Positions 26,031-34,513 of a stretch of DNA of 64,000 bases are shown piece after piece. The DNA is from Methanocella conradii HZ254 (GTDB lineage: Archaea; Halobacteriota; Methanocellia; Methanocellales; Methanocellaceae), in assembly GCF_000251105.1 (NCBI RefSeq), contig NC_017034.1, positions 1 to 64,000 of the forward strand, in the 5' to 3' direction. The notes beneath the pieces are model-generated. The model did not search any database. It was not told the origin of the DNA and saw nothing but the letters and a program-made list of their open reading frames with translations. The translations under genes were made by a program, and so were the position numbers. Position 1 is the stretch's first letter, and each line of letters starts with the position of its first letter.

Positions 26031-26654
26031 TTGAGCCTGCTCGGAGATGCGTTCGTTATCATAAAGAAGGACTGGAAGCTGCTCGCTATCCTCAACGCCC
26101 TCTACCTTTGCGTGATAGTCATAGGGGCCACCATAGCCCTGATTAGCCCGGGCCTGCAATACTCCATGATAGAGTTCACTGGCTCTGAGACCATCTCAGG
26201 CCCTTCTGGCGCCCCCATCCCTGCTAGCCTGGGTGAGGCTATGGTGGCCACGGCCAGCTACTTCTTGCGGAGCTTTGTTGTTAATACGCTGGCCCTTATC
26301 ACGATACCGTCTATAGTATTGCCATTCTGGGCGCCCATAATAGGGGCTGCACGGTTTTTCATATGGGGCGTGACATACGTGTCACCCCTCGAAGGAGTCC
26401 TGAGCATGGAGAAGCTCATGCCCGAGTACGTGGCCATGCTCCTGGAAGGCGAGGCCTATATCATCGCCATCTTCGCGAGCGTCAGGCAGCTCGTCATCGC
26501 CCTCGAGTCGGCGAGTATAAGCATGAAGTGGGCGCTTAAAAGGTATACGGAAACGGTGGCGGAAACCCTGAGACTGCTCGCCATCACAGCCATCCTGCTG
26601 GCCATCGCCTCGCTATACCAGGCCATCGTCATGCCCGTGCTTACAGCGCTGTAG
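26031..26654 (+). CDS. SpoIIM-like polytopic membrane protein, paralogue of 51170-51802
   Basis: 207 residues, about five membrane helices. The start is TTG 26031, supported by AGGAGG at 26018-26023. It shares clear blocks with the protein at 51170-51802: KDWKLLAILNALY versus KDKKLLLLTNAYY, PFWAPIIGAARF versus PIWAPIMGFIRA, and LLEGEAYIIAIFAS versus LLEGEAYVVAIFAC. The layout resembles SpoIIM/DUF95 proteins but without the PHGxxElP motif. Function unknown. It follows pelota with about 50 bp between, possibly in its own transcript. Confidence 0.75.
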   Translation: MSLLGDAFVIIKKDWKLLAILNALYLCVIVIGATIALISPGLQYSMIEFTGSETISGPSGAPIPASLGEAMVATASYFLRSFVVNTLALITIPSIVLPFWAPIIGAARFFIWGVTYVSPLEGVLSMEKLMPEYVAMLLEGEAYIIAIFASVRQLVIALESASISMKWALKRYTETVAETLRLLAITAILLAIASLYQAIVMPVLTAL

Positions 26655-26716
26655 AAATAATTATTAACGCCAAGGTGCTTAATTATGTTAAAAATCGATG
26701 AGAAGGCTTGAAAGAC

Positions 26717-27895
26717 ATGGGGTTTCTGAACGGCATCAAGAGGGCTGTGAGGTTACCTTTGCTAAGCCACAAGGTACTGCTAAAGGGCAGGAGCATAGGA
26801 AGAAACATCCTGGATGCGACGGGCAGCTATGAAGGACACGTGACCAGCATGATAGCAAGGCACTCGCTGCCAAAGATAGCGATCTACCCGAACGAGCGCT
26901 TCAAGACGAGTATCTATAAGGCTTCAGACCCGTCTCCATGCCTTGACGAGATATTCTATAAGCAGGAGAGCCTGCTTCCATATGGCAAGGAGTACTGGTT
27001 CGCCATTTTTACCTCATTAGATAAAAAGAAGAACCCCATGCAGCTAATCTCATCGTTCGGGAGGCGCAACTCACGGAAGTCGGTGGTGGACAACGTCGAG
27101 ATAAGCGGCAGGAGCATGGCGGACGGCGCTTTGAGGACCGGCGCCTTTGCCTGGTGCTACGATGGCAGGAGGAAGCTCGCGGTGCCCACGATCGAGACGA
27201 TGACAACCTTTTCACCCAGGTCTGTCAGGTCTGCAGGGGATGGCCTGAGCATTGAAATATCCGGTACTGCGCCCGCTTATAGGGTAAGGGTGGAGAGCGA
27301 GGCCATCAATTGTGACTTCGACGTCAGGAAGCCCTCCCGCGGGTATGACGAGGAAATCCTGAACGAGCTTAAGATGGGCTTAAACTACCAGGTCTATAAC
27401 CTTTATTATGATTTCGACGGCCTGCTTAATAAAAAGGAGTACAGCGGGCGATGCTACCTTCAAAAGGTCATCCTTTCCACGCCGCTGGTGCCGTGGTACT
27501 GGTCAAGGTTCGTGTTCAAGGATGGCTCGTCCTTCGTATTCTTTAAGCCCTACTTCGGCAGCAGAGAGCTTAACTACGCCTTAAGGAATAAGGGGGCTTT
27601 CTACAATGCCTCTGAGGATAAGCTCTACTGGGTGCATGACATCGACGTGAAGCACGATAAGAAGATGAGGAACTGGAAGTTCACAAGCAAGGGCGCGGAT
27701 TACACGCTGAACGTGGCGGTGAAGGCCTATGCGGACCACGGGTTCAGCTTCAGGTATGGCGGCGCTTTTAACTATAACGAGCACATGGCCAACGTCAAGA
27801 AGTTCGACTTCGTGGCCGGCGGCTCGAAGGCTGATCTAAGGAAGCTTGGATTCGGGGCTGGCATCGTAGAAGATGCCACAGGCCTCCTCATATAG
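26717..27895 (+). CDS. Conserved-looking soluble protein, possible lipocalin/CrtC-like fold
   Basis: 392 residues from ATG 26717 (a TTG three codons upstream is possible). No signal peptide or membrane segment. Beta-rich composition, with paired aromatic motifs such as YSGRCYLQKV, PWYWSRFVF and FVFFKPYFG. These loosely recall the double-lipocalin AttH/CrtC hydratase group, but I am not sure. A basic N-terminal stretch (IKRAVRLPLLSHKVLLKGRS) might contact membranes or nucleic acid. Single gene between a membrane protein and a small helical protein. No catalytic motif assigned. Confidence 0.7.
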   Translation: MGFLNGIKRAVRLPLLSHKVLLKGRSIGRNILDATGSYEGHVTSMIARHSLPKIAIYPNERFKTSIYKASDPSPCLDEIFYKQESLLPYGKEYWFAIFTSLDKKKNPMQLISSFGRRNSRKSVVDNVEISGRSMADGALRTGAFAWCYDGRRKLAVPTIETMTTFSPRSVRSAGDGLSIEISGTAPAYRVRVESEAINCDFDVRKPSRGYDEEILNELKMGLNYQVYNLYYDFDGLLNKKEYSGRCYLQKVILSTPLVPWYWSRFVFKDGSSFVFFKPYFGSRELNYALRNKGAFYNASEDKLYWVHDIDVKHDKKMRNWKFTSKGADYTLNVAVKAYADHGFSFRYGGAFNYNEHMANVKKFDFVAGGSKADLRKLGFGAGIVEDATGLLI

Positions 27896-28022
27896 GTGCA
27901 TAAGCGTTTATTATGATTTAATAATCGAAATGGTTTCTATTTTAAGTCTAGTTTACTCAATGAATTATGGTATAAACGAGAAAGACTTTATACTATAATT
28001 TATTTGATTATTTCTGATATAC

Positions 28023-28454
28023 ATGATGAGCGAGAGGCGCATAAAGGTCGACTTTCCTAGCTGTGATATAACGCCCGATGACATATCAAGCCATTACATG
28101 GAGTTTGGGGCGGATATGGTCCAGAGCGGAGAGGTACCCGATGTGGACTCATTCATAAAAAACCTGGAGGAGTACAACCGCCTTCAATATAAGCTAATGG
28201 ATAAGACCGCCAGCCTCTGCGAGTCCATGGAGGCCATGCTGGACAACGAGTTTGTTATTATAAACGACCTTAACCCCATTTTTGAGGAGGTGGACAGGAT
28301 AACCGAGCGCATGGAGGATATGAAGTACTTCATTCCCAGGGATGAGGTCTTAGAGGTTCTGGAACGGTACCTGTCGTTGCACCAGCGGCTCTTCGACAAG
28401 CCCGTCTTCTACGTGGAGAGCGGGTGGGACGTCATCCAGGACTACGGGCTGTGA
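28023..28454 (+). CDS. Small acidic helical protein of unknown function
   Basis: 143 residues, strongly acidic and helical, with heptad-like stretches from about 45 to 125 (for example LEEYNRLQYKLMDKTASL, EVDRITERMEDM, EVLERYLSLHQRLFD), suggesting a coiled-coil bundle. No signal, membrane or cysteine motif. The AT-rich region 27900-28020 supplies its promoter, with TTATACTATAATTTATT about 30-40 bp before the ATG. Convergent with mptA, eight bases between stop codons. No family recognised. Confidence 0.75.
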   Translation: MMSERRIKVDFPSCDITPDDISSHYMEFGADMVQSGEVPDVDSFIKNLEEYNRLQYKLMDKTASLCESMEAMLDNEFVIINDLNPIFEEVDRITERMEDMKYFIPRDEVLEVLERYLSLHQRLFDKPVFYVESGWDVIQDYGL

Positions 28455-28461
28455 AAGAGGC

Positions 28462-29472
28462 TTAAGCCTTCGCCTTTTTGTGCCCTGCTTTTGCGCCTAC
28501 GTGCTTTGATGGCTCAGGCCTCGCCTTCACGAGCGCCCTGCCGTTGACCTCCTTCTTGAGCTCGCCAAACGTGGCGATCCGCTCGGCGAAGGCGTTGTGC
28601 CGGTGGATGCTCTCCTCGTTGACCTGCTTTATAGTTATAGTCGTGTCATCGCTCAGGTCTGGGAACCTTTGTACTAGATTCTTGGCCATGGCCCGCACGC
28701 AGTCCTCGACGAACTTGGGGTTTTGGTGGGCGGTCCTGACCACGTACTCCTCGTCCTGCCTCTTAAGCAGCTCAAACACCTGGCAGCTCATGGACTGCTC
28801 GATGATGTCAATTATAGACTCTATCGATATGCGCCTGTTCTCGCCGTCCCTGTGGTCGGAAAATTCGATCTTGATGGAGCCGATGCCACGCTGGTTATGC
28901 GTGGGCATGGGCATATCAGCCAAAAACTCATCGATCAAGTCCTGAGCGATGCCCAGCTTACGCAGCTTCTGCTCCGCCTGGGCCTTCATGATGTCCTGGG
29001 CGCACGGGCAGGCGGTCATCGCGATCACGCGGGCGCCGATGCCCTTGCTTATAAGCCCGCCCTTCACTGCGACCGCGTCGGCGCAAATATCGTAAACCTC
29101 CTGGCACTCCATGTCAGTCACCGGCGAGCGCCGCTTCATCATATACTCCCCCCGCATGCTCACCTCGGCACGGGAGGCGTACTCATGCTTAGCCAGAAGC
29201 TCCTTCGACACGTCGACGCATAAATCCTCAATAGCGTAAACGGGCTCCTTGATGGCATCCTCCAGGACCTTGTCGATGACCTCCAGATTTCTTGAAAGGT
29301 TCGCCCCCTTCCGGTTCGAGGGCAAATCCACGAAAATATCAAAAGTAGGAATAAGGATGATGGGCCGCTTACTACCGCGATAAATCTCTACCATCTTCTT
29401 GACATCGGTGATGCCCACCTTCGTGAGGCTGAGCCTGACGTCGGGGTTGCCGGCTTGCACGTCGGGTAACAT
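28462..29472 (-). CDS. mptA: GTP cyclohydrolase MptA (archaeal FolE2 family)
   Basis: First step of the methanopterin pathway: converts GTP to 7,8-dihydroneopterin 2',3'-cyclic phosphate in Fe(II)-dependent fashion. The N-terminus LPDVQAGNPDVRLSLTKVGITDVKK and PTFDIFVDLPSNRKGANLSR are family signatures, as are MTACPCAQ and MPTHNQRGIGSI with metal-ligand Cys and His. 336 residues, full length. Start ATG 29472 has AGGTGAG upstream; a TTG one codon earlier is less likely. The lysine-rich C-terminus is a non-conserved tail. The IS element sits 145 bp upstream. Confidence 0.95.
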   Translation of the reverse strand: MLPDVQAGNPDVRLSLTKVGITDVKKMVEIYRGSKRPIILIPTFDIFVDLPSNRKGANLSRNLEVIDKVLEDAIKEPVYAIEDLCVDVSKELLAKHEYASRAEVSMRGEYMMKRRSPVTDMECQEVYDICADAVAVKGGLISKGIGARVIAMTACPCAQDIMKAQAEQKLRKLGIAQDLIDEFLADMPMPTHNQRGIGSIKIEFSDHRDGENRRISIESIIDIIEQSMSCQVFELLKRQDEEYVVRTAHQNPKFVEDCVRAMAKNLVQRFPDLSDDTTITIKQVNEESIHRHNAFAERIATFGELKKEVNGRALVKARPEPSKHVGAKAGHKKAKA

Positions 29473-29729
29473 CAAGTACGCTCACCTGACTCGTTGATAT
29501 GAAAGCGCTGAAGCACGATAAGTTTTACCGTGCGCCTGACCACCGGCCAATGAGGCTTGTTGCAGGGGGCCTGACATTCCATCTATACATACTTCATTTA
29601 TCTCAGAGGGGTTGATAAGGGGAGTCGAAGACCCTGGCCTTCAGGCCGTGGATGAAGGCTCTCCCTTATAATACTTTCAACACATATACACACATACTAT
29701 ATAAGTCTAACATGTAACACTTGCTGGTT

Positions 29730-30464
29730 ATGCTCAGGAGCTACAGGTACCGTTTCTACCCATCCACGGAGGTCAGAAACAACATAGATGTAGCCCTAAA
29801 CTATTGTAGGTTCACCTATAACAAATTGTTAGAGTTATACCGTAATGGAAAAATCAAAACGGTTTACGATGCTTGTAACTATGTGGCAACGCTTAAACAA
29901 CAATATCCTGAGCTTAAAACTGTGTATAGCAAGACACTACAGAGGGCTGGCAACCATCTTTTCAACAACATCATGGTACTGGCATCCCTTAAAAATAAGG
30001 GTTTTAAAACAGGTGGACTTCGTTATAAGAACGAGTACAGGTTCAGGACGCTGGAGTATAACCAGTCGGGGTTTAAAATAACCGAGAACTTACTGGAATT
30101 ATCCAAAATAGGGACAGTTAAGCTAATTCTTCACAGACCACTACCAGAGGGCAGAATCAAGTCAATATTTCTTAGCAAGCTGGCTTACAAGGCTGAAAGT
30201 GCTGGCAGGGTTCTTGTTAGGGTAGACCCAAGGGAAACGTCTCAGAAGTGCTATTGTGGGAACATCGTGAAAAAAGACCTTTCGGACAGGGTTCACGATT
30301 GTCCCTGTTGTGGAGTGTCTCTGGACAGGGATTTCAACTCCGCCTTAAACATTCTTAAGAAGGGGTTGGAACTACTGTCGGGGCGGGAAGGGCGGGAACC
30401 GCCCGGATTGCCTGTGGAGCCAGCGGTCAATAGAGACCACCAGGTCTCCAAACCGCTAGCGTAG
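29730..30464 (+). pseudogene. tnpB: TnpB-like protein lacking RuvC-I and RuvC-II
   Basis: Intact TnpB is an RNA-guided nuclease of about 370-430 residues; this frame gives 244. The N-terminal portion (YRYRFYPSTEVRNNIDVALNY and on to LHRPLPEGRIKSIF, the WED/REC side) is kept. It then jumps directly to LSKLAYKAESAGRVLVRVDP. The RuvC-I Asp (GIDxG) and RuvC-II Glu regions are therefore gone, while the zinc finger (CYCGN...CPCC) and RuvC-III DRDFNSA remain. There is no stop or frameshift, so an in-frame deletion of roughly 130-150 residues occurred. It cannot cut DNA. Start ATG 29730, with TATATAAG near 29698. Confidence 0.85.
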
Positions 30465-30502
30465 AATCAGGAAGCCCCGGCCTTCAGGCCGGGGTAGCTC
30501 AC
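30367..30502 (+). ncRNA. Candidate omegaRNA scaffold at the IS right end
   Basis: The 3' end of tnpB and the right end hold nested stems: GGGCGG-GAA-CCGCCC, AGCGGT...ACCGCT enclosing AGACC-ACC-AGGTCT, and the terminal CCCCGGCC-TTCA-GGCCGGGG. This is the location and style of omegaRNAs in IS605 elements. The guide would be the flanking host sequence starting TAACTTTGTC at 30503. Transcription is not demonstrated. Confidence 0.5.
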
Positions 30503-31031
30503 TAACTTTGTCTAAGGGCAGGCAATCACCAAGCGCCCGGGATATGGCAATTCTCGCATCTTCGAGGTCATCGGGGGTGAGCATGCCTTTATCTTTGCCC
30601 TTTAGCGACGTCTCGACGAGCCTCGATGCGAACCCTTCCCCGAACACCAGCGCAATCCGCCTTTTCCACCTGGACGTTACAGTTTTTACGCGTGTGGCGG
30701 GAACGAGTGCCTTATTGCATGCCCGCCGGTCACGCCTGGTGAACATTAGCTGGACGAGCCGGGCGAGGTCGGCAGGAGATACTGGGCCATCATAATAGAT
30801 GGCGGCCACAGAGTCCCCATAGTCGTGCTTTACGGCCAGGAGCTTTCCACCGCCCCCTTCGAAGAGCAGTTCGCTGGCCTTAACGCTTCTCATCCCCTCC
30901 ATGAGATGGTCGAGCCCCTCATCCTGCGGGTAGAATTTGCCGCCAGTCGAGACGGCCACCCTGCTTATCCCCTGAAAAACGCCCCGTACGCCCTTATCAA
31001 CGATGGCCTGCCACGCCTCATCATCAGACAA
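30456..31031 (-). CDS. Unknown protein whose C-terminus was replaced by IS insertion
   Basis: 191 residues from a TTG start (31031) with GGTGA upstream. The first half (residues 25-95) has a pattern reminiscent of roadblock/LC7-like folds (ELLFEGGGGKLLAVKHDYGDSVAAIYYDG), and the second half is basic then helical. Not confidently assigned. The last 15 residues (SELPRPEGRGFLILR) are read from the IS right end. Joining the flanks at TTGAT gives an ancestral end DKVNQPL and stop, so only four native residues were lost. The gene is probably still functional. Divergent from the pilus operon. Confidence 0.7.
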   Translation of the reverse strand: MSDDEAWQAIVDKGVRGVFQGISRVAVSTGGKFYPQDEGLDHLMEGMRSVKASELLFEGGGGKLLAVKHDYGDSVAAIYYDGPVSPADLARLVQLMFTRRDRRACNKALVPATRVKTVTSRWKRRIALVFGEGFASRLVETSLKGKDKGMLTPDDLEDARIAISRALGDCLPLDKVSELPRPEGRGFLILR

Positions 31032-31124
31032 GCGACTTCACCAAAAACGACTTTATTACAATAAAGTATAAATAATATGCGCACTACTTATTTACAGTAA
31101 TTAGAAATTAAGTTGGGTGTTAAG

Positions 31125-32768
31125 ATGAGCCTCTCGCGGGAAGCGTTATTAAGCGTGGACGACGACGGCCCCAGGAAAAAGCTCGGTGGTGCGATAAAAG
31201 AAGGCCTTGCCATAGGGCCTGCGATAGAAGAGCAAAAAGCCTCGCCTCCTACCACTGGCAATATGGGGGCCGAGGTGGTGAAGAGCTATAGGATTAACGG
31301 GTCCTGCGGAGTGCAAATAATATGGGATGATGTCGCAGGGAAATGCCGCTACGAGCTGCTCGAGCCTACCATGTCACCCGACGAATGCCGGATATACGAG
31401 GGAATCATCTCGGAGCTACATAAAAAGCCTCGAGCAGAGCTAGAGGCCATGAAAAAGATAGGGGGCAGGGAGCGCATCAGGCAAAAGTTCGAGCGCTTAT
31501 GCATGGAGAGGAGCGTTCCAGGGCCGCTAAAGGAAAAAATGCGGTATTATGTCGAGCGCGACTTTTGGGGCTACAAGAAGATAGACGCCCTCCTGAAGGA
31601 CCCGAACGTTGAGGACGTAAGCTGTAATGGCTACGGTAGCCCCGTTTACGTGTACGTGCCCGAGTTCGAGTCCATACCGACGAATATCACTTTTAGCGGC
31701 GAGGATGAGCTCGACGATTTTATCCTTTACCTGGTACAGAAGGGCGGCAAGTCGATCAGCGCAGCCCACCCCATCCAGGACGTCGCGCTGCCCGATGGCT
31801 CCAGGCTTAACGGCACGATATACAGGGAGGTAAGCTCGAACGGGACGACCTTCTCAATAAGGGTGGCCAACCGCACGAGGAGGGCAGCCGAGCTGCTCAG
31901 GCAGCGCACCTTCTCCCCTGAGTCTATGGCCTTTCTGTGGCTGGCCATGGAGAACAGGTGTAGCATGGCGTTCATAGGCGGCACCGCCTCGGGCAAGACC
32001 GCGGCGCTCAACGCGGTGAGCGGCTTCATCACCGACAGGCACAAGGTGGTCACCATCGAGGACACCCGGGAGGTGAGGCTCGCATCCCAGAACTGGACGC
32101 CGCTTGTCGTGCGGGAGACGGGAGAGTCGCCCATCAGCGAGTTCGACCTCCTGGTGGCGGCGTTCCGGCAGAGGCCGGAGTACGTCATCGTAGGGGAGGT
32201 GAGGACGCCCGAGGGGGCCAGGGCGGCCATACATGGCATCAACTCCGGGCACACGGTGCTCATGACCTTCCACGCCGAGTCGGCGTGGAGCTTTTTCAAC
32301 CGCATCATGAACGCCCCCTTTAACATACCGCCGCATACGGCGGCCAGCCTATCGCTCTGCGTCAACCTCGCCATGGTGAGCGTCCAGCCAGGGCCCGTCG
32401 ACATAAAGGTCAGGCGATGCAGGTCAATCTGCGAGCTTGCAGGGGTGAACGATGACGGCACCCTGAGCATAAACACGCTATTCGAATGGGACCCGGCCGC
32501 CGACTCGATCTCGATGATTGAAGGCCCATCTAAGGTTTTAGAAAAGATCAGAAGCGAGAGAGTATGGAGCGAGGATAGGCTCATCGAGGAGCTAAGCGCC
32601 AGGGCAGCCGTGCTGCGCTGGGTTGGGGAGAACAACGTCGGCGACGAGGAGCGCATAAAAAAGATCGTTGAATCGTTCTACAGGGACCGCAAGGGTCTGC
32701 TGAGGTTCATGAAGGAGCACCCATCCTTTAAGGGGGACATAACGCTGGGAGACTATGCGTATGATTGA
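31125..32768 (+). CDS. Type II/IV secretion (pilus assembly) ATPase
   Basis: Hexameric motor ATPase of the TadA/VirB11/archaeal pilus class, about 547 residues, cytosolic. Walker A is GGTASGKTAALNAV near residue 285, with the Asp box ITDRHKVVTIEDTREVRL, the Walker B-like YVIVGEVRTPEGARAAIHG and the His box SGHTVLMTFHAES. The N-terminal region contains VEDVSCNGYGSPVYVYVPEFE, typical of this family. Start ATG 31125 follows GGGTG; the TATA-like AGTATAAATAAT lies near 31062. First gene of an eight-gene operon with overlapping or abutting genes. It powers assembly of a pilus-like filament or secretion. Confidence 0.93.
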   Translation: MSLSREALLSVDDDGPRKKLGGAIKEGLAIGPAIEEQKASPPTTGNMGAEVVKSYRINGSCGVQIIWDDVAGKCRYELLEPTMSPDECRIYEGIISELHKKPRAELEAMKKIGGRERIRQKFERLCMERSVPGPLKEKMRYYVERDFWGYKKIDALLKDPNVEDVSCNGYGSPVYVYVPEFESIPTNITFSGEDELDDFILYLVQKGGKSISAAHPIQDVALPDGSRLNGTIYREVSSNGTTFSIRVANRTRRAAELLRQRTFSPESMAFLWLAMENRCSMAFIGGTASGKTAALNAVSGFITDRHKVVTIEDTREVRLASQNWTPLVVRETGESPISEFDLLVAAFRQRPEYVIVGEVRTPEGARAAIHGINSGHTVLMTFHAESAWSFFNRIMNAPFNIPPHTAASLSLCVNLAMVSVQPGPVDIKVRRCRSICELAGVNDDGTLSINTLFEWDPAADSISMIEGPSKVLEKIRSERVWSEDRLIEELSARAAVLRWVGENNVGDEERIKKIVESFYRDRKGLLRFMKEHPSFKGDITLGDYAYD

Positions 32769-33609
32769 GGTCGCTATGTTGAGGAATGCCTCAGACCGGC
32801 TTGCGGCGGCAGCGGGAGGGTGCCGCTCTAACTATGAGCGGTGCAGGCTTGACCGCGATTTCAACGAGTGGATGTACAGGACCGTGTTGGCCTCTCTCGC
32901 CGCGTTCGCCGTCCTGGCAGCATGTGCGGCAGCATATTTGATCGGATCAGGCCAAGACGCGCTCAGCCTGACGCTCGTCCCGGCTTCAGGCCTGGCGGCA
33001 GCCCTGCTGGTTTTTTATGCCCGAGCATGCTCGGTTAAGTCGATGAAGGACTACAGGGGGGCGCTCATAGACGCCAGCCTGGTACACGTGGTCGGCTTCA
33101 TGCTGACGATGGCCGAGTCAAACGTCCCCCTAAACAAGATGTTCGAGAACATCTCCAACCTGGGCGGCGTGTACGGCGAGGACATAGCCCTTGAGGCAGC
33201 CTACATTCTATCGCTTGTTGAAGAAGACGGCATGGACGTGGTCTCCGCACTGAGAGTGGCCCAATCCACCTCGCCCTCTGCCGCCTGGCAGGAATTGCTC
33301 ATAGGCATGGCCGAGGTCTATGGCAGCGGAGGCAGCCTAAATGAATACCTTAAGGGCAAGTACCAGGCGTTCACGGATAGAAAGCGGCTGGACGTGAAAA
33401 AATATAACGATAGCGTACAGGGCCTTTCCTCAGTATACCTGTCCATCGTGGGAATCGCCTCGATATTCATATCGCTGATAAACCTGGTCTTCAACATGGC
33501 GGGCTGGCTGTCCAGCGACTCGTTCGTATGGCTGGACGCCCTCGTAGTCGTGCCATTGGGAAGCTTCATCGTCGTCTACATGATGAAAGCCTCCGACCCG
33601 GAGGCGTGA
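32755..33609 (+). CDS. Pilus platform membrane protein, TadC/GspF-like (first copy)
   Basis: 284 residues. Two N-terminal helices (LASLAAFAVLAACAAAYLI and LTLVPASGLAAALLVFYA), then a cytosolic helical domain of the T2SSF type (HVVGFMLTMAESNVPLNKMF...LSLVEEDGMDVVSALRVA), and two C-terminal helices. Acts as the inner-membrane platform turned by the ATPase. The start overlaps the ATPase end by 14 bp. A second platform protein follows, as in Tad systems, where two such proteins are thought to pair. Confidence 0.88.
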   Translation: MRMIEVAMLRNASDRLAAAAGGCRSNYERCRLDRDFNEWMYRTVLASLAAFAVLAACAAAYLIGSGQDALSLTLVPASGLAAALLVFYARACSVKSMKDYRGALIDASLVHVVGFMLTMAESNVPLNKMFENISNLGGVYGEDIALEAAYILSLVEEDGMDVVSALRVAQSTSPSAAWQELLIGMAEVYGSGGSLNEYLKGKYQAFTDRKRLDVKKYNDSVQGLSSVYLSIVGIASIFISLINLVFNMAGWLSSDSFVWLDALVVVPLGSFIVVYMMKASDPEA

Positions 33610-33610
33610 G

Positions 33611-34513
33611 ATGAGCCTGAGCTTATGCCCGAAGCTTAGCGTCAGCCTCAATGACCCGGACCTGCGCTCCATCATCAAGTCGTCCGGCCTTATCCCCATC
33701 CTGGCGGCCAGCCTTGCCCTTGGAGCTGCGGTGGCATGCCTTCTAGTCGTGCTCTCCCAGGGCCTCGCCCTTGCCATTTTCGCCTCTCTCATCATCGTGC
33801 TATCCCCGGTGGCTTACGCATATCACGCCACGTCAGCGTACGACTTGGAGGTTGAGTCGAGGGCGCCGGAGTTCTTCTACGACCTCTCCGAGCAGGTCAA
33901 GGCCAGCGGCTCGGTGGTCAAGGCGCTCAAGAGGACGTCACGCCACGATTACGGCATCATCTCCGATGAGGTGTGCCGCATGCTATCGGAGATAGAGCAC
34001 GAGGGCTACGACATCTCATCGTCTCTAGAAGCGATGGCCCGGAGGGTCAATAACCGCTATATCGATAGGTCGGTATCCATCATAAGGGAAGCCCTCACCA
34101 CAAGCTCGAGCCTGGAGACCATCTTGAAGGTGGTCGCAGGAGAGGGGAGGCTTTACCTGTCGCTAAATAAGGAGAGGAGGGCGGGCGTCTCCTCCTCGAT
34201 ATTTGTCATATACTTTACGGCCATCATCTTTCTGGCCGTCATGGCGCTCTGCCTGACCTCTTTCATGCACTTTTCAAACGAGATGAAGCTGGCATCTGGC
34301 GTGGGGGAAGCCTTTCTGGGCGACGCTGCCATGCCCTACTACGTGCTATCCGTGTCAATTGCCGTTTGTGCGGGACTGACCATCGGCGAGATGCGCGATG
34401 GGACGGTGTTCGGGGGCTTCAAGGACGCCGCCATACTATTAACGATAACGTTCGCCGCTTACGAGCTCATCGTGTTCCCGGGCTATAATTTATTGGGGGC
34501 TTATGGGCTATGA
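33611..34513 (+). CDS. Pilus platform membrane protein, TadC/GspF-like (second copy)
   Basis: 300 residues with the same plan as the upstream gene: two helices (LIPILAASLALGAAVACLLVV and LALAIFASLIIVLSPVAYAY), a cytosolic T2SSF domain (EFFYDLSEQVKASGSVVKAL, MLSEIEHEGYDISSSLEAM), then a three-helix end. Sequence identity to the first copy looks low, so it is a fixed functional pair rather than a recent duplication. Ribosome site GGAGG ends just before ATG 33611. The stop overlaps the first pilin-like gene by ATGA. Confidence 0.88.
   Translation: MSLSLCPKLSVSLNDPDLRSIIKSSGLIPILAASLALGAAVACLLVVLSQGLALAIFASLIIVLSPVAYAYHATSAYDLEVESRAPEFFYDLSEQVKASGSVVKALKRTSRHDYGIISDEVCRMLSEIEHEGYDISSSLEAMARRVNNRYIDRSVSIIREALTTSSSLETILKVVAGEGRLYLSLNKERRAGVSSSIFVIYFTAIIFLAVMALCLTSFMHFSNEMKLASGVGEAFLGDAAMPYYVLSVSIAVCAGLTIGEMRDGTVFGGFKDAAILLTITFAAYELIVFPGYNLLGAYGL

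Larger units (their letters stand above)
29617..30502 (+). mobile_element. IS200/IS605-type element (tnpB only, internally deleted)
   Basis: The left end begins after TTGAT (29612-29616), the target pentamer also used by ISDra2. It carries foldable sequence with GGCCTTCAGGCC and an outer AAGGGGAG/CTCTCCCTT pairing (29617-29666). The right end contains CCCCGGCCTTCAGGCCGGGG and finishes GTAGCTCAC at about 30502, typical of this superfamily. There is no tnpA transposase and no target duplication, as expected. Boundaries are inferred. Removing the element restores a neat stop for the neighbouring gene at 30456-31031. Confidence 0.8.
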
